Source: Flagellimonas yonaguniensis (GTDB taxonomy: Bacteria > Bacteroidota > Bacteroidia > Flavobacteriales > Flavobacteriaceae). From it: a DNA stretch of 64,000 nucleotides. Where the stretch lies: assembly GCF_029193885.1 (NCBI RefSeq), contig NZ_JARFVB010000004.1:62001-126000 (forward strand), written 5' to 3'. Within the stretch, counting starts at the first letter, position 1; the number at the start of each line of letters is the position of its first letter. A program made the position numbers and the translations under genes. Below are positions 44,643-55,821 of the stretch, piece after piece. A model generated the notes under the pieces. It ran no database searches. It worked only from the letters and a program-made list of their open reading frames with translations, and had not been told where the DNA came from.

Positions 44643-46091
44643 ATGAGTGACAACATATCTTACGAAAAAGAGCTGGCCTTTCAGGCAGACAGGAGAAAAG
44701 CAACCACCGAATTCATAAAAATCATCAGCGACCTCTGGTACGATAAGGCCATTGAAGTAGTATTGTTCAAAAATCAAATCATAGATAAAAATGTTAGCGA
44801 CATCATCAACCTGCATGAATACGCCGGGGAATTTGTCCAAAAACCCATGTCCATTTTTGATTCTGTGGAAATTTTAAGGGCGATAAACGATATCAACCTC
44901 CCTCCTGCCAAGTTGGATATTGGCAAATTGACCTATGAGTACAATTCCAACCAGAATGCACACCTTAATGTAAAGGCTTTTGTCATCGACAAATTAAAGG
45001 ACGCCCAATCTTCCAAGGCCATAAAACCCAAAGATGTGGTGCTTTACGGTTTTGGGCGCATAGGTCGTTTGGTGGCCAGGGAACTCATGGCAAAAACAGG
45101 GCGGGGCAGTCAGTTACGATTACGTGCCATTGTTATCCGAGGTGAATTGAACAGAGAGGTTCTCGAAAAAAGGGCCGCACTTCTCAAAACCGATTCCGTA
45201 CACGGACCATTTACAGGCACTGTGGGTGTTGATGAAGAAAAACAAGCCCTTGTAATCAACGGCACCACCGTGAAAATGATAAGTGCCAATCAACCAGAGG
45301 ATATCGACTATACCAAACATGGTATCATCAATGCCTTGGTCATCGACAATACTGGGGCTTTTAGGGATAATACTGCATTGTCCAGACACCTGAAATCAAA
45401 AGGAGCCAGTAAAGTTTTGTTGACCGCACCGGGGAAGGAAGTCCCCAATATTGTACATGGTGTGAACCACAAGGATTTCAACCCCGACAAAACCAAAATC
45501 TACTCCGCCGCTTCGTGTACCACAAATGCCATTACCCCCATTTTAAAAGTAATCGAGGATTCTTTGGGCATCAAAAAAGGGCATTTGGAAACCATCCACG
45601 CCTACACGAACGACCAAAATTTGGTGGACAATATGCACAAAAAGTACCGTAGAGGTCGTGCTGCTGCACTTAATATGGTAATTACGGAAACAGGAGCTGG
45701 CTCTGCCGTTGCAAAAGCCCTGCCTACGTTAAAAGGTAAATTAACATCCAATGCCATTAGGGTTCCCGTTCCGAACGGTTCCCTTGCCATCCTAAATTTG
45801 GAGATAAAGAACAAGACCTCGAAAGAAGGAGTGGATACGCTGATCAAAAAATATGCCTTGGAAGGTGATTTGGTGGAGCAGATTAAATATGCGTTGAGCA
45901 ACGAACTGGTTTCCTCGGATATTGTAGGTACCACAGCACCATCCATTTATGACAGTAAGGCCACCATTGTATCGCCCGGTGGTAAAAATATTGTGCTCTA
46001 TATCTGGTATGATAATGAGTACGGATATTCCCATCAAGTGATTCGATTGGCAAAATATATCGCCAAAGTTCGCCGTTATACGTATTATTAG
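44643..46091 (+). CDS. Glyceraldehyde-3-phosphate dehydrogenase, N-terminally extended
   Basis: This 482-residue protein is a GAPDH with about 130 extra residues before the Rossmann fold, which starts at 'VVLYGFGRIGRLVARELM'. The catalytic cysteine is C292 in 'YSAASCTTNAITPIL', and 'HAYTNDQNLVDNMHKKYRRG', 'RVPVPNGSLAILNL' and 'IWYDNEYGYSHQVIRLAKYI' are conserved. The extension ('AFQADRRKATTEFIKIISDLW') is helical, lacks a known domain and marks a GAPDH subtype found in Bacteroidota. Whether it favours glycolysis or gluconeogenesis is not shown. The gene stands alone. Confidence 0.94.
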   Translation: MSDNISYEKELAFQADRRKATTEFIKIISDLWYDKAIEVVLFKNQIIDKNVSDIINLHEYAGEFVQKPMSIFDSVEILRAINDINLPPAKLDIGKLTYEYNSNQNAHLNVKAFVIDKLKDAQSSKAIKPKDVVLYGFGRIGRLVARELMAKTGRGSQLRLRAIVIRGELNREVLEKRAALLKTDSVHGPFTGTVGVDEEKQALVINGTTVKMISANQPEDIDYTKHGIINALVIDNTGAFRDNTALSRHLKSKGASKVLLTAPGKEVPNIVHGVNHKDFNPDKTKIYSAASCTTNAITPILKVIEDSLGIKKGHLETIHAYTNDQNLVDNMHKKYRRGRAAALNMVITETGAGSAVAKALPTLKGKLTSNAIRVPVPNGSLAILNLEIKNKTSKEGVDTLIKKYALEGDLVEQIKYALSNELVSSDIVGTTAPSIYDSKATIVSPGGKNIVLYIWYDNEYGYSHQVIRLAKYIAKVRRYTYY

Positions 46092-46198
46092 TGGATGCAA
46101 ATTGTTCAAAGAGGTGATTTTCTTTTTTTGAAATTTGCTATATTGATGTAATTTCGTCCCACCCTTAATCTAAATTTAATACGAGAACCTTATTGAAC

Positions 46199-46801
46199 AT
46201 GAAGCATTTACGCATTTTATTTACCTTAGCCTTACTTATTCAGACCTTATCAATCCATGCGCAGGAAGAACCCGAGGTGGAAACGGACAACACCCTAAGA
46301 GGTCAGTTGGAAGAACTGGAAAGGAAATCGGGAAATTATAGGGCCAATGGCGTTCGTTATGAAGTCGTCAAGTTATCGGACCTGTACGAAACCAAAAAGA
46401 ACATTTTTGATTCCATAGATACCGCGAATAAAACCATCAAGGATTTATCCGCCACCATTACGGCCAATGATACTGAAATTGAAGACCTAAACGGTAAATT
46501 GCAGGAAACCACCAATAAGCTCAATGCCGTTACCGAAGAAAAAGACAGTATTTCGTTTTTTGGTGCCTTGATCAGTAAAGGGACCTACAACTTTATATTA
46601 TGGTCCATCATTTTTGGGCTGTTGTTGCTACTGTTGTTCTTTATTTATCGCTTTAGGAACAGTAACTTCTTGACACAGCAAGCCAAATCCGCCCTCGCTG
46701 ATTTAGAAGAGGAATACCAGAACCATAGACGAAGAGCTTTGGAACGTGAACAAAAAATCAGTCGTCAGCTTCAGGACGAGTTGAACAAGCAGAAAAAATA
46801 A
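46199..46801 (+). CDS. Conserved hypothetical coiled-coil membrane protein upstream of trmD
   Basis: From the ATG at 46199 (a TTG lies 6 nt earlier) the protein has 200 residues. It has a signal peptide ('ILFTLALLIQTLSIHAQ'), a long coiled coil ('TIKDLSATITANDTEIEDLNGKLQETTNKL'-like region, about residues 75-115), one transmembrane helix ('FILWSIIFGLLLLLLFFIY') and a charged cytoplasmic tail rich in E, R and Q. No methyltransferase motif is present. Orthologues in flavobacterial genomes have been labelled tRNA (guanine-N1)-methyltransferase, seemingly by neighbourhood with trmD. Function unknown. Confidence 0.8.
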   Translation: MKHLRILFTLALLIQTLSIHAQEEPEVETDNTLRGQLEELERKSGNYRANGVRYEVVKLSDLYETKKNIFDSIDTANKTIKDLSATITANDTEIEDLNGKLQETTNKLNAVTEEKDSISFFGALISKGTYNFILWSIIFGLLLLLLFFIYRFRNSNFLTQQAKSALADLEEEYQNHRRRALEREQKISRQLQDELNKQKK

Positions 46802-46841
46802 GAGCTGGAAGCTGTCTAAAAAGCAACAAAATTTTGGTTTT

Positions 46842-46913
46842 GTCAGGTTGAGCGCAGTCGAAACCTCTTGATGGTCAAAATTGACTTAGGTTCTCGACTG
46901 CGCTCGAACTGAC
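46842..46913. repeat. 72-bp intergenic hairpin repeat (GTCAGTTCGAGCGCAGTCGA family)
   Basis: The left arm GTCAGGTTGAGCGCAGTCGA is almost exactly complementary to the right arm CGACTGCGCTCGAACTGAC (46895-46913). The loop is about 25 nt. It fills part of the 209-nt gap between the coiled-coil gene and trmD. A half-copy occurs inside prmC at 32513-32536. Confidence 0.85.
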
Positions 46914-47016
46914 AGTTAACTAACTTTTAGAATTTAGTCCCTTTCTTTTTTATATCAGAGTTGTTGTCAGCATTCACTACTTTTGGGGCTGAAATCAATA
47001 CCCAGCAGCCATGTCC

Positions 47017-47694
47017 ATGCGGATAGACATCATCACGGTACTTCCCGAACTTTTAAAAAGCCCCTTTGAAGCATCCATTTTAAAGCGTGCCATCGAAAAA
47101 GGGCTGGTGGAAGTACACCTACATAATTTAAGGGACTACTCCATTGGAAACTACAAGCAGGTGGATGACTATCAGTTTGGTGGCGGTGCAGGCATGGTCA
47201 TGATGGTGGAACCCATCGATAAATGCATTTCCCAGCTCAAAGCGGAAAGGGATTATGACGAAGTCATTTACATGACCCCCGATGGCAATACCCTAAATCA
47301 AGGGATGGCCAATGAGATTTCCATGAAAAAGAACATTATTGTCCTCTGTGGTCACTATAAAGGTGTAGACCAACGGGTAAGGGACATGTTCGTGACCCGT
47401 GAAATCTCTATTGGCGATTATGTATTATCTGGAGGCGAATTGGCCGCTGCCATCTTGTGCGATGCCGTAATTCGTTTGTTACCCGGAGTTTTGAATGATG
47501 AAACCTCCGCCCTGACCGATACATTTCAAGATAATCTTTTGGCCCCGCCAGTTTACACGCGCCCCTCGGAATACAAGGGCCGTAAAGTCCCCGAGATCCT
47601 GCTCAGCGGTAATTTCCCGGAAATTGAAAAATGGCGTGAGGCACAAGCTTTGGAGCGTACCCAAGAAAGAAGGCCAGATCTTTTGGAAAAATAA
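47017..47694 (+). CDS. trmD: tRNA (guanine37-N1)-methyltransferase TrmD
   Basis: This 225-residue SPOUT enzyme methylates G37 of tRNAs to prevent frameshifting. It starts '[20 protein letters not shown]' and has '[17 protein letters not shown]' and the knot region '[17 protein letters not shown]'-like block ('[13 protein letters not shown]') with '[19 protein letters not shown]'. An ATG two codons upstream (47011) is an alternative start. rplS follows but has its own promoter, so the usual trmD-rplS pairing is kept in order, with separate control possible. Confidence 0.96.
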   Translation: MRIDIITVLPELLKSPFEASILKRAIEKGLVEVHLHNLRDYSIGNYKQVDDYQFGGGAGMVMMVEPIDKCISQLKAERDYDEVIYMTPDGNTLNQGMANEISMKKNIIVLCGHYKGVDQRVRDMFVTREISIGDYVLSGGELAAAILCDAVIRLLPGVLNDETSALTDTFQDNLLAPPVYTRPSEYKGRKVPEILLSGNFPEIEKWREAQALERTQERRPDLLEK

Positions 47695-47727
47695 AGTGAC
47701 GCTGTATTCAAAAACGCAAAAAAGCAC

Positions 47728-47757
47728 TTGTTATTTCTAAATATTGCATTACTTTTG
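47728..47757 (+). promoter_or_regulatory. Promoter of rplS
   Basis: TTG (47728-47730), a 19-nt spacer and TACTTTTG (47750-47757) give a perfect Bacteroidota housekeeping promoter. Transcription would start near 47763, leaving a leader of about 65 nt. Confidence 0.8.
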
Positions 47758-47827
47758 CAATCTCAAAATCAACCTCTGACGAAATCCGTGAAAGTTGGTC
47801 TTGTAAAAAACGCTAAAAAAAATAAAA

Positions 47828-48178
47828 ATGGAATCCTTAATAAAATTTGTTGAAGACGAATTTGTTCCAAAAAAAGAATTTCCAAAATTTTCAGCTGGTG
47901 ATACCATCACTGTTTATTACGAAATCAAGGAAGGTGAAAAAACACGTACCCAGTTCTTTAAAGGTGTAGTGATACAACGTAGAGGAAGCGGTGCCACCGA
48001 AACCTTTACCATTCGCAAAATGTCCGGTACTGTAGGTGTGGAAAGAATTTTCCCAGTGAACATGCCAGCTTTGCAAAGAGTTGAAGTAAACAAAAAAGGT
48101 AAAGTACGTAGATCTAGAATCTTCTACTTCAGAGGTCTTACTGGTAAAAAGGCCCGTATCAAAGAAGTTAAGGGATAA
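47828..48178 (+). CDS. rplS: 50S ribosomal protein L19
   Basis: This 116-residue protein is bL19, which bridges the two ribosomal subunits. Conserved stretches are 'FPKFSAGDTITVYYEIKEG', 'RTQFFKGVVIQRRGSG', 'TFTIRKMSGTVGVERIFPVN' and 'KGKVRRSRIFYFRGLTGKKAR'. Length is normal. It has its own promoter upstream and a strong terminator downstream. Confidence 0.98.
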   Translation: MESLIKFVEDEFVPKKEFPKFSAGDTITVYYEIKEGEKTRTQFFKGVVIQRRGSGATETFTIRKMSGTVGVERIFPVNMPALQRVEVNKKGKVRRSRIFYFRGLTGKKARIKEVKG

Positions 48179-48201
48179 TCATTGTTCCATACAACATGCA
48201 G

Positions 48202-48227
48202 AAGCACCCATTTTGGGTGCTTTTTTT
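48202..48227 (+). terminator. Intrinsic terminator after rplS
   Basis: AAGCACCCA pairs with TGGGTGCTT around a 3-nt loop, followed by a T-run. Confidence 0.93.
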
Positions 48228-48230
48228 ATG

Positions 48231-48654
48231 AACAATTGTTAATAACTATGGTTCATATCATGTTGATTTTTAATGCTTTGAAAAGTTGCTAATTTTACTT
48301 TTCCGTTCTACTTTAGTCGAAGATATGAAAGTGATACCATCACGATTGTATCGATTTAAAGTTGACGTTCTTTAAAACTGTGGATTCCCTTTTAATTGGT
48401 AACACTACTGATCACAAAAGGAATTTCGAATAAGGAGGAGTTTAGGCAAGACCTTATGAGAAATGATGAATTTTATGTGCGAATGGAAGAGCAATTTTTC
48501 ATTTTGATAAAGTTTAGGAATACAACAGTACACTTTGCAGAATGTAGTTTAGTTGAAAAATTAAGAGCATAGCAAAGCAAACGTCGAAAGGGCAAAAGAG
48601 CAATCAAATAGATTGTAGTTTTGGTACCACCAAACAAATCTTGAGTCCTATCTG
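48231..48654. other. Gene-free stretch upstream of an orphan terminator
   Basis: No convincing gene is present between the rplS terminator and the terminator at 48655-48699. One 38-codon frame (48456-48572, starting 'MRNDEFYVRMEEQFF') follows an AAGGAGGAG run at a distance too long for a normal ribosome-binding site. I see no RNase P, tmRNA, SRP RNA or tRNA signature. A small RNA or the remains of a lost gene are both possible. Confidence 0.4.
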
Positions 48655-48699
48655 AAAGCCATATCTTTCGTAAAAAAAAGATATGGCTTTTGTTTTTTT
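48655..48699 (+). terminator. Strong orphan intrinsic terminator
   Basis: AAAGCCATATCTTT (48655-48668) is perfectly complementary to AAAGATATGGCTTT (48677-48690), and TGTTTTTTT follows. No annotated gene precedes it on the plus strand except rplS, which already has a terminator 430 nt upstream. Confidence 0.85.
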
Positions 48700-48765
48700 C
48701 ACAAATTATCAGTAAACCCTCCCACTTTTAGTCGCTTCCATTCGTACTTCACCAGCCATATATCG

Positions 48766-48773
48766 TATATTTG
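48766..48773 (+). promoter_or_regulatory. -7 box of icd
   Basis: TATATTTG matches TAnnTTTG, 25 nt before the isocitrate dehydrogenase ATG. Confidence 0.55.
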
Positions 48774-48798
48774 CAACCGCTCAAACAAATACATTTAA

Positions 48799-51018
<2,220 letters not shown>

Positions 51019-51042
51019 TCAAAAAAACACTTGATCAATAGT

Positions 51043-51074
51043 AAAGGCAGCTAAAATTTTAGCTGCCTTTTTTA
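51043..51074 (+). terminator. Intrinsic terminator after icd
   Basis: AAAGGCAGCTAAAA and TTTTAGCTGCCTTT form a perfect 28-bp palindrome followed by T residues. Confidence 0.9.
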
Positions 51075-51158
51075 ATTGGATATGTTAAATAACCTTTGGT
51101 TTACACCTTTCCTTTCTGCTGTTCTCCATAATTGTGTATTTTTAAACAAACCAATCGA

Positions 51159-53534
51159 ATGCCCAGACATTATCTCGCATTATTGCTAGCCCTGTTTGGG
51201 CATTTTTTTGTATTGCACGCACAAGGAAAATACACTTTGAGCGGTACCGTTTCCGAAGCATCCAGTAACGAATCCTTGATTGGAGTGACCGTAGCAGTCT
51301 CCGAACTGAAAACAGGAACCACTACAAACGAGTACGGTTTTTATTCCATAACGCTTCCCGAAGGCGAATACCAAATCATTGTAAGCTATTTGGGTTTTCA
51401 GGAAATCATTAAAACCATTACCCTAGATCGGAATACAAAACAAGACTTCAACTTAATCGAAAAAACGGAAGCGTTGCAAGAAGTGGTTGTGACCGATAAT
51501 GTGGAAAAACTGGACATTCGCAAACCCCAAATGAGTGTTACATCATTGGCATCCAACACCATCAAGGAAATTCCCGTAGTGCTGGGCGAATCCGATGTAA
51601 TAAAATCGTTATTGCTTTTACCCGGGGTTACCAGTGCCGGCGAAGCTTCTTCCGGATTCAATGTAAGGGGTGGCGCTGCAGACCAAAATTTGATCCTATT
51701 GGATGAAGCAACAGTGTTCAACTCCTCCCACCTATTTGGCTTCTTTTCCGTGTTCAATCCAGATGCCATCAAAGATGTCAAACTATTCAAAGGAGGGATT
51801 CCAGCACGTTACGGCGGAAGGGTTTCATCTGTACTCGATATCTTTCAAAAAGAAGGCAACAGCAAAGAGTTTAAAGTAAATGGAGGTATCGGTGCCGTGG
51901 CAAGTCGTTTATTAATCGAAGGTCCCATCCAAAAAGACAAAACTGCATTTTTAGCTGGTGGACGAGCCTCGTACGCACACCTATTTCTGCCTTTGTTCGA
52001 TATCGACAACAAAGCGTATTTCTATGATCTGAACACTAAAATCAACCATAAAATCAACGACAACAACAATATTTTCCTTTCGGGTTACTTTGGAAGAGAT
52101 CTGTTTAATGTAAGTGATAGATTTGTTAACGTGTATGGTAATGCCGTGGGGAACCTAAGGTGGAACCATTTGTTTTCAGATAAACTTTTCTCCAACCTTT
52201 CACTGATTTACTCCGATTATTATTACGGCTTGGAACTTGATTTCGTGGGGTTTGAGTGGGACTCTGGAATCCAAAACTTTAACGTTAAGTACGATTTAAA
52301 ACACTATCTCAACAATAAACTTCAGATGAATTATGGGATAAACAGTATTTACTATGTATTCAATCCTGGAAAAATAGTGCCCAATAGTCCTGATTCGGGC
52401 ATTGTTGAAGATCAGCTTACTAAAAAATACGCCAACGAAAATGCGGCTTACATTGATGTGGAACATGACATCACGGATAATTTAAGTATTGAATATGGAT
52501 TGAGGGCAAGTCAGTTTAGCAGGCTGGGGCAAGATGAATTTTTTGTTTATGCAAACGATAATCCCGTGGAGTTTAATTCGTTTACGCAAACCTATCGTGA
52601 AGCGGAACCCATAGATACAATTACTTCAGGAAGAGGTGAAGTCCTTGAAACCTTTTTTAATTGGGAACCCAGGATTTCCATGTCGTACACTTTTAAGGAA
52701 AACAATTCCATAAAAGTCAGTTATACCAGATTGGCACAGTATCTCCATCTCATTTCCAACACAAGCTCCCCTACCCCTTTGGATGTATGGACACCTAGCG
52801 GTCCCTTTGTGAAACCACAGTTGTTGGATCAATTTGCCGCTGGATATTTTAGAATCATCAAGGAGGGCACTTACAGTTTGGAAACCGAGGCTTTCTACAA
52901 AACCATTCAAAATAGGATAGATTATATAGACGGTGCCAACCTTATTGCCAACAATGCCATAGAACAAGTTATTTTAAATGGGGAGGCCAGAGCATACGGA
53001 TTGGAGTTGTTGCTACGCAAAAATGAAGGTCGTTTCACAGGCTGGCTGGCCTACACATTATCCAAATCCGAACAAAAAACACCTGGAAGGTCTGATTTGG
53101 AAACAGGAATCAATACGGGGGAATGGTACAACACACCCTACGACAAAACACATGACCTTTCCATTTATAGTAGCTTTGAGCTTAATGAAAAATGGAGTTT
53201 CAATGCCAATTTCATTTATCAAACAGGGCAACCGACCAATTACCCCATTGGTCAATTTGAGTTTGAAGACGTAACTATTCCCTATTATGGCTTGCGGAAC
53301 AAGGAAAGGCTTCCCGATTACCATAGGTTGGACATTTCAGCTATTTTAACCCCAAAAAGAAACAAACGCAAAAAGATACAATCGGAATGGGTATTCAGCA
53401 TCTACAATGTCTATAGTCGTGAAAATGCTGCTTCCATCAATTTCAGGGAAAATGAGGACACAGGGCGAAACGAAGCAATTCGAACATCGATTTTTGGCAT
53501 CATCCCCTCGGTAACCTATAACTTTAAATTCTAA
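51159..53534 (+). CDS. TonB-dependent receptor with carboxypeptidase-regulatory-like N-terminal domain
   Basis: The 791-residue protein (ATG at 51159; a TTG frame start lies at 51132) has a signal peptide ('ALLLALFGHFFVLHAQ'), a CarboxypepD_reg-like domain (about 22-100, 'YTLSGTVSEASSNESLIGVTV'), a plug domain ('KSLLLLPGVTSAGEASSGFNV'-type, 'VRGGAADQNLILLDEATVF') and a 22-strand barrel ending in 'SVTYNFKF', whose terminal phenylalanine is typical of barrel proteins. It imports an unknown ligand across the outer membrane. The DUF4249 lipoprotein gene starts 4 nt after its stop, so the two act as a pair. Confidence 0.93.
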   Translation: MPRHYLALLLALFGHFFVLHAQGKYTLSGTVSEASSNESLIGVTVAVSELKTGTTTNEYGFYSITLPEGEYQIIVSYLGFQEIIKTITLDRNTKQDFNLIEKTEALQEVVVTDNVEKLDIRKPQMSVTSLASNTIKEIPVVLGESDVIKSLLLLPGVTSAGEASSGFNVRGGAADQNLILLDEATVFNSSHLFGFFSVFNPDAIKDVKLFKGGIPARYGGRVSSVLDIFQKEGNSKEFKVNGGIGAVASRLLIEGPIQKDKTAFLAGGRASYAHLFLPLFDIDNKAYFYDLNTKINHKINDNNNIFLSGYFGRDLFNVSDRFVNVYGNAVGNLRWNHLFSDKLFSNLSLIYSDYYYGLELDFVGFEWDSGIQNFNVKYDLKHYLNNKLQMNYGINSIYYVFNPGKIVPNSPDSGIVEDQLTKKYANENAAYIDVEHDITDNLSIEYGLRASQFSRLGQDEFFVYANDNPVEFNSFTQTYREAEPIDTITSGRGEVLETFFNWEPRISMSYTFKENNSIKVSYTRLAQYLHLISNTSSPTPLDVWTPSGPFVKPQLLDQFAAGYFRIIKEGTYSLETEAFYKTIQNRIDYIDGANLIANNAIEQVILNGEARAYGLELLLRKNEGRFTGWLAYTLSKSEQKTPGRSDLETGINTGEWYNTPYDKTHDLSIYSSFELNEKWSFNANFIYQTGQPTNYPIGQFEFEDVTIPYYGLRNKERLPDYHRLDISAILTPKRNKRKKIQSEWVFSIYNVYSRENAASINFRENEDTGRNEAIRTSIFGIIPSVTYNFKF

Positions 53535-53538
53535 TGCT

Positions 53539-54438
53539 ATGAAAAAACTCATGTCTTTGATTTTTATGGCTGTATTACTGACATCATGCGAAGAAGTGGT
53601 TGATGTGGATTTGCCCGGGGTCGATTCCAAATTGGTGGTGGATGGTTTGTTGCGCGTTAAAAAGGAGGTGGAATTTATTGATGTACGGATAGGCCTAAAA
53701 GCGAGCACTGATTTTTTTGAAGAAAACCTGCCCGTTCAAGCCGAAAGTGTAATGATTTCCTACGGCAAACCGAACAGCGAAGGAAATTTTGACAACCTAT
53801 CCTCCTCATCCTTGGTAGAGGAAACATCCGGCTCTGGAATCTATGTGCCAGACCCTGACTCCTTATCTGACCAACGCATTCCAACTTCAATTGCTGAGCC
53901 TGGAACTGTATTTATGTTGGAAATACATTATCAAGACAAATATTACTTTGCACAAACCGAGTATGTTTCCACAGTCCCCTTGGACAATTTAGAGCAAGGG
54001 GACGAAGTCTTTTTTGATGAAGAGCAAACCGAGATCATCGTAACTTTTACTGATAATGGCGAGGAAGACAATTTTTACCTGTTTGATTTTATGTCCGGTG
54101 AGTTCCAAACAGTGGAAGACGAGTTTTTTCAAGGTCAACAATTTGAGTTTTCCTTTTTCTATGATGATGAAACTGACCCAGGTGATGTGGTAACCGTTAG
54201 TATTTTGGGTGCAACGAAAGAGTTTTACAACTATATGGATTTGGTTTTGCAACAGACTGGAAATGGAAACAATGGGGGCCCTTTTCAAACACCCGTAGCT
54301 ACTGTTAGGGGGAATGTTTTTGATCTCACGGGACTGGAAAATGTGACCAATTTGGACAATGTGGAGCGTCCCAATGATTATGCCCTTGGGTATTTTGCAG
54401 TGGCACAAGAGTACTCAAGAACCATTATCATCGAATAG
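53539..54438 (+). CDS. DUF4249-family lipoprotein
   Basis: This 299-residue protein has a signal peptide and lipobox ('FMAVLLTSC', then 'EEVVDVDLPG'), the standard DUF4249 beginning. The remainder is beta-rich and acidic ('VVDGLLRVKKEVEFIDVRIG', 'DFMSGEFQTVEDEFFQGQ'). DUF4249 genes usually sit next to TonB receptors, as here, suggesting that the lipoprotein binds the receptor's ligand at the cell surface in a manner similar to SusD. The ligand is unknown. It ends 6 nt before the convergent GntP gene. Confidence 0.9.
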   Translation: MKKLMSLIFMAVLLTSCEEVVDVDLPGVDSKLVVDGLLRVKKEVEFIDVRIGLKASTDFFEENLPVQAESVMISYGKPNSEGNFDNLSSSSLVEETSGSGIYVPDPDSLSDQRIPTSIAEPGTVFMLEIHYQDKYYFAQTEYVSTVPLDNLEQGDEVFFDEEQTEIIVTFTDNGEEDNFYLFDFMSGEFQTVEDEFFQGQQFEFSFFYDDETDPGDVVTVSILGATKEFYNYMDLVLQQTGNGNNGGPFQTPVATVRGNVFDLTGLENVTNLDNVERPNDYALGYFAVAQEYSRTIIIE

Positions 54439-54444
54439 AAGAGA

Positions 54445-55764
54445 CTACACCAAGGCGTAGATCAATAGAATCATTAAAATACCCACCGTGCCCTGAACCA
54501 ATGTTCCCAAGGTATGGCCACGTAGGGCCGTTTTCACTTTCATATTGGAAAACTGTGAAACTACCCAAAAATAGCTGTCGTTGATATGGGATACCGTCAT
54601 AGCTCCTGCACCAACGGCAAGAACAGCCAATGCTTTATCAGTAATGGAAACCAGTCCAAAAGTTTCCAATAATGGCGCAATTATGGCCGAGGTAGTGATG
54701 ATGGCCACTGTTGATGACCCTTGGGCCGTTTTGAGCACGGCTGAAATTACGAATGCAATCAAAAGCCCGCCAATCCCCGTGCTGGATTCCAAATTAATAA
54801 TGGAGGCAATATCCATGGTCCGAAGAATAGCTCCAAATGCTCCTCCTGCACCTGTTATCAATACAATGGCACCTGCTTGCTTGAACGCTTCAGACACCCA
54901 TCCTTTTTTCTCTTCCGAAGGAACTTTCCCACCCAAGGCAAAGGCGAAGAAAACACCAATAAGCAGTGCGATTACAGGACTACCCAAAAAGTTGAAAATA
55001 CTGAACAGCCAACCTTCTCCAAAAGGATGTGTAGGATAGTCCACAACAGATTTCATGGCTATCAAAATTATGGGAGCAAGCAAGGGCAAAAATGCCTGAA
55101 AAGGTTTTATTGTTGCTTGCACTTCCTCTTTTTCTTCAGCTTTCTCTGAAATTTCATCTTCCTGCAATGATTTTCCAATGAACCGCGCCCAAAAATACCC
55201 TGAAATAGAAACGGGTATTGCGACCAAAAGCCCAAAGATGAGTACCATTCCCAAGTCAGCATCCAAAATAGCTGCCGCTGCCAAAGGGCCAGGTGTGGGA
55301 GGTACAAAAACGTGGGCGGAATACAATCCTGTGGCCAAGGCAATGGCAAAAACCAAGGTTGGAATGCCTGTTTTTTTACTGATGGCTTTATTTAATGAAT
55401 AAAGTATGATATATCCAGAATCGCAATACACAGGAATAGAAATGACAAATCCAGCTAAATTCAGTGCCAATGGGGAGCGTTTCAGGCCAATTACCTTTAA
55501 AATACTATTGGCCAATACTTGGGTACTTCCCGTCTTTTCCAGGTAAATGCCGATTACGGTCCCAAATGCAATCACTAATCCAATCCCAGAGAGCGTATTT
55601 CCAAAGCCTTCGGCCATGGTGGACATGATATCTTTAGGCGCTATTCCCAACAAAAAACCAGAAGCAATGGCAGCAATGGTCAGCGAGAAAATGGGGTGCA
55701 TTTTAAATTTTACAGTAGCAATAATGATGAAGAGGACCACTACCCCCAGAACTAGTATTTCCAT
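54445..55764 (-). CDS. GntP-family permease, complete
   Basis: This 439-residue inner-membrane protein has about twelve hydrophobic segments and GntP motifs: 'FGNTLSGIGLVIAFGTVIG', 'IPVYCDSGYIILYSLNKAI', 'HVFVPPTPGPLAAAAI', 'AQGSSTVAIITTSAII' and 'TVSHINDSYFWVVSQFS'. The family takes up gluconate and other hydroxy acids with protons. No catabolic gene adjoins it; the nearest related enzyme is the gluconokinase at 14658-15149, about 40 kb away. It is convergent with the DUF4249 gene. Confidence 0.95.
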   Translation of the reverse strand: MEILVLGVVVLFIIIATVKFKMHPIFSLTIAAIASGFLLGIAPKDIMSTMAEGFGNTLSGIGLVIAFGTVIGIYLEKTGSTQVLANSILKVIGLKRSPLALNLAGFVISIPVYCDSGYIILYSLNKAISKKTGIPTLVFAIALATGLYSAHVFVPPTPGPLAAAAILDADLGMVLIFGLLVAIPVSISGYFWARFIGKSLQEDEISEKAEEKEEVQATIKPFQAFLPLLAPIILIAMKSVVDYPTHPFGEGWLFSIFNFLGSPVIALLIGVFFAFALGGKVPSEEKKGWVSEAFKQAGAIVLITGAGGAFGAILRTMDIASIINLESSTGIGGLLIAFVISAVLKTAQGSSTVAIITTSAIIAPLLETFGLVSITDKALAVLAVGAGAMTVSHINDSYFWVVSQFSNMKVKTALRGHTLGTLVQGTVGILMILLIYALV

Positions 55765-55821
55765 GGTTAATTTTTAATGCATTATCCCCTAAATATAAGC
55801 TAATATTCCTACTTTGGTCGC

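Noticed and set aside
48456..48572. 38-codon frame after AAGGAGGAG as a small gene
   Set aside because: The purine run is about 20 nt from the ATG, composition is unremarkable and no family is recognised, so it is only mentioned within the gap.
48231..48654. RNase P RNA, tmRNA or signal recognition particle RNA
   Set aside because: The conserved core sequences of these RNAs, such as the GGAAAGTCC-type segment of RNase P, are absent.
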